DNA from: AC-50 sp035640455
GTDB lineage: Bacteria; Actinomycetota; Thermoleophilia; Gaiellales; Gaiellaceae
Length of the DNA stretch: 14,563 nucleotides
Assembly (NCBI GenBank): GCA_035640455.1
Contig: DASQWB010000075.1
Span: forward strand, 1 to 14,563
Direction: 5' to 3'
Under the pieces are notes generated by a model. It worked only from the letters and a program-made list of their open reading frames with translations, had not been told where the DNA came from and searched no databases. Shown here in pieces: positions 12,977 through 14,563 of this stretch. A program made the translations under genes and the position numbers. The first letter of the stretch is position 1. Every line of letters starts with the position of its first letter.

Positions 12977-14208
12977 TCCCGCTCCCGCTCGCGGAGATGC
13001 CGCCGGGGCGCCTCGACGCCGCGCCCGGCACGCGCGAGATCACCGGCGTGACGATCGACTCACGACTCGTCGAGCCCGGCGACCTCTTCGTCGCCGTCGG
13101 CCGCGGCGTCGAGTTCCTCGAGGACGCGCGCGCCCGCGGCGCCGCGGCCACGCTCGTTCCCGACGACGCCTTCGCGGCCATGGCCGCTCTCGGCGCGGCC
13201 GTGCGGGACAAGAGCAACGCGCGCGTCGTCGGGATCACCGGCTCGATGGGGAAGACCGGGACGAAGGACATCCTTGCCGCGCTCTGCCGCCCGCAGGCGC
13301 GGACGGTTGCGGCCGAGGCGAGCTTCAACAACGAACTCGGCGTGCCGCTGACGCTCTGCCGGCTCGAGCCCGACACGGAGGTCTGCATCGTCGAGCTCGC
13401 GATGCGCGGCTTCGGCCAGATCGCGGAGCTGTGCGCGAGCGCCCGGCCTCACATCGGCGTGATCACCAACATCGGACCTGTCCATCTGGAGCGCGTCGGC
13501 GACCTCGCCGGCGTGCGGCGGGCGAAGGCGGAGCTCGTCGAGGCCCTTCCGCCGGGCGGAACGGCGATCGTGCCGGAGGAGTTTCCGGTCGAGCGCGAAG
13601 ACGTTCAGGTCGTGCGTGTCGGCTTCCCGGAGGACGCCGTCGTCGAGGACGGCCGGACGATCCTCGGCGGCGTCAGCTTCGGCTTCACCGTCCGGCACCA
13701 GGCGGCGAACGCGGCCGTCGCGCTGGCCGCGCTCGACGCGCTCGGCCTGCCGCGGCCGCCCCGCGTCGACGTCCCGTTCTCGCGCTGGCGCGGCGACGAG
13801 GTGCCGCTGCCCGACGGGGGGCTGCTGATCAACGACGCGTGGAACGCAAACCCGGTCTCGATGCGCATCGCCCTCGGGCTGCTCGCGGAGCGGGCCGGCT
13901 CTCGACGGCGCGTCGCGATCCTCGGGCAGATGGCCGAGCTCGGCGCCGACGCGCCCCGCTACCACCGCGAGATCGGCGCCGCCGCGGCCGAGGCCGGCGT
14001 CCAGGCGCTTCTCGCGATCGGGCCGCTCGCGCGCGGCTATCTCGACGGCGCCGACGGCGTCGAGGTCGTGCGCTGGACGCCAACGGTCGATGAAGGCCTC
14101 GAGATCGCGCGCGAGGTCGTCGAACCGGGCGACTGCGTGCTCGTCAAGGGCTCGCGCGCGCTGGGCCTCGAGACGGTCGCCGACGCGCTGGCAGGAGTGG
14201 CCGCCTAA
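12973..14208 (+). CDS. murF: UDP-MurNAc-tripeptide:D-alanyl-D-alanine ligase MurF (divergent)
   Basis: MurF adds D-Ala-D-Ala to UDP-MurNAc-tripeptide. The product, 411 aa, is about 40 residues shorter than E. coli MurF. Recognisable parts are TGVTIDSRLVEPGDLFVAV, the ATP loop GITGSMGKTGTKDILAAL (Lys94), FNNELGVPLTL, and the probable carbamylated Lys185 in RRAKAELVE. INDAWNANPVSM, ILGQMAELG and LVKGSRALGLE follow. Several usually conserved positions differ: GSMGKTG for GSNGKTT, VRHQAANAAVA where GRHNxxNALAA is expected, and DAWNANP for DAYNANP. The mid-domain strands before that motif are shortened. The GTG start overlaps the murE stop by 4 nt. The long upstream open frame is a shadow of murE. 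Position between murE and mraY supports the call strongly. Confidence 0.9.
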   Translation: MIPLPLAEMPPGRLDAAPGTREITGVTIDSRLVEPGDLFVAVGRGVEFLEDARARGAAATLVPDDAFAAMAALGAAVRDKSNARVVGITGSMGKTGTKDILAALCRPQARTVAAEASFNNELGVPLTLCRLEPDTEVCIVELAMRGFGQIAELCASARPHIGVITNIGPVHLERVGDLAGVRRAKAELVEALPPGGTAIVPEEFPVEREDVQVVRVGFPEDAVVEDGRTILGGVSFGFTVRHQAANAAVALAALDALGLPRPPRVDVPFSRWRGDEVPLPDGGLLINDAWNANPVSMRIALGLLAERAGSRRRVAILGQMAELGADAPRYHREIGAAAAEAGVQALLAIGPLARGYLDGADGVEVVRWTPTVDEGLEIAREVVEPGDCVLVKGSRALGLETVADALAGVAA

Positions 14209-14210
14209 GA

Positions 14211-14374
14211 AATGGCCCACCCGGCACCGCCCTCTGGCTTCTGGAACGCGCTGAGCTGCGCGAGGCGTCGTCCTCGGTCGCGCCCGTACCTTTCAGGTAC
14301 GAACGCTCCCTGCGTCCTAGTCTCGCTTGCTCATCGCGTCCCAGAAGCGCAGCAGCGGCGCCGGGCGGGCCATT
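14211..14374. repeat. 164-nt imperfect palindrome filling the murF-mraY gap
   Basis: The outer 46 bases of each side match as inverted repeats at 36 positions: 14211-14256 against 14374-14329, both starting AATGGCCC. The exact centre carries a perfect hairpin: CGTACCT (14285-14291), loop TTC, AGGTACG (14295-14301). Four outer mismatches (at 14219, 14226, 14231 and 14245) would be G-U pairs if the minus strand were transcribed. It starts 2 nt after the murF stop and its right end covers the proposed mraY TTG start. It could be a regulatory mRNA structure, a terminator/attenuator, or an inserted palindromic element. No flanking target duplication is visible. Confidence 0.7.
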
Positions 14375-14563
14375 GACCCGCGTCCTCATCGCGGCCATCG
14401 TCGCGATGGTCATCTCGATCATCGTCGGACCGAAGTTCATCCAGTTCCTGCGGCGGAACGAGTTCGGCCAGCACATTCGCGAGGAGGGGCCGGAGCGGCA
14501 CGTCGACAAGCAGGGGACGCCGACCATCGGCGGGCTGCTCATGCTCGTGACGGCGACGATCGC
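14373..14563 (+). CDS. mraY: Phospho-N-acetylmuramoyl-pentapeptide transferase MraY, N-terminal part
   Basis: The gene runs off the right edge; 63 codons are visible. MraY transfers phospho-MurNAc-pentapeptide to undecaprenyl phosphate, making lipid I at the inner membrane face. The visible part holds the first transmembrane helix (VLIAAIVAMVISIIVGPKFI), then the cytoplasmic loop FLRRNEFGQHIREEGPERH. The family hallmark KQGTPTIGGLLML follows, at the start of the second helix. I chose the TTG at 14373 because it places the first helix a few residues from the N-terminus, as in other MraY proteins, and no ATG or GTG fits. A clear ribosome binding site is missing, and the start lies inside the right arm of the long palindrome, so initiation may depend on RNA folding or coupling to upstream translation. 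Confidence 0.9.
   Translation, partial: MTRVLIAAIVAMVISIIVGPKFIQFLRRNEFGQHIREEGPERHVDKQGTPTIGGLLMLVTATI

Noticed and set aside
14144..14542. 132-residue minus-strand open frame over the murF end, the palindrome and mraY
   Set aside because: It overlaps the clear MraY N-terminus and the inverted repeat; no domain is seen.
1..14563. CRISPR arrays, tRNA/rRNA genes, insertion sequences, defence systems
   Set aside because: No regular repeat-spacer pattern, no RNA gene cores, no transposase or integrase motifs and no defence-type genes were seen in the window.

Overview
The window is a high-GC stretch with tightly packed, mostly GTG/ATG-started genes. It is dominated on the + strand by the start of a division and cell wall (dcw) cluster in the order mraZ, rsmH, ftsL-like, ftsI, small unknown, murE, murF, mraY. 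The GC content, the actinobacterial-type Cys-rich tail of RsmH, the DNPR (meso-diaminopimelate) motif in MurE and the overall gene style suggest an actinobacterium. A deep-branching lineage such as Thermoleophilia (Gaiellales/Solirubrobacterales) is my best guess; this is inference, not a database result.

Left part (1-7125), a mix of unrelated genes. It starts with the C-terminal end of an ABC1/UbiB-family kinase-like protein (+). A secreted six-bladed kelch protein (-) meets it tail to tail. Divergent from the kelch gene is an OmpR-type response regulator (+) whose receiver domain has lost its phosphorylation residues. It is followed after 35 bp by a large polytopic O-antigen ligase/Wzy-like protein with a TPR-like tail. 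Next comes a TenA/PqqC-fold diiron protein that resembles the chlamydial CADD-type p-aminobenzoate synthase. A convergent intergenic region with two related palindromes separates it from a minus-strand pair: an ECF-type sigma factor translationally coupled (ATGA overlap) to an O6-methylguanine-DNA methyltransferase. A PfkB-family sugar/nucleoside kinase starts only 43 bp away, divergent from the sigma gene.

Middle (7126-7540). This 415-bp region has no intact gene. It holds what may be a decayed membrane-protein gene on the minus strand and, at its right end, a putative promoter overlapped by four GTGG boxes spaced exactly 10 bp apart. This is the expected layout of a MraZ operator in front of mraZ.

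Right part (7541-14563), the dcw cluster. mraZ, rsmH, the ftsL-like gene and ftsI overlap each other by 1 to 35 nt. A 172-aa single-pass membrane protein of unknown function sits between ftsI and murE. murE and murF overlap by a GTGA. The whole 164-nt gap between murF and mraY is one long imperfect palindrome that ends on the mraY start codon. mraY runs off the right edge. Together the cluster makes the UDP-MurNAc-pentapeptide and lipid I precursors (MurE, MurF, MraY) and the septal synthase with its partner (FtsI, FtsL-like), with MraZ and RsmH in their usual leading positions.
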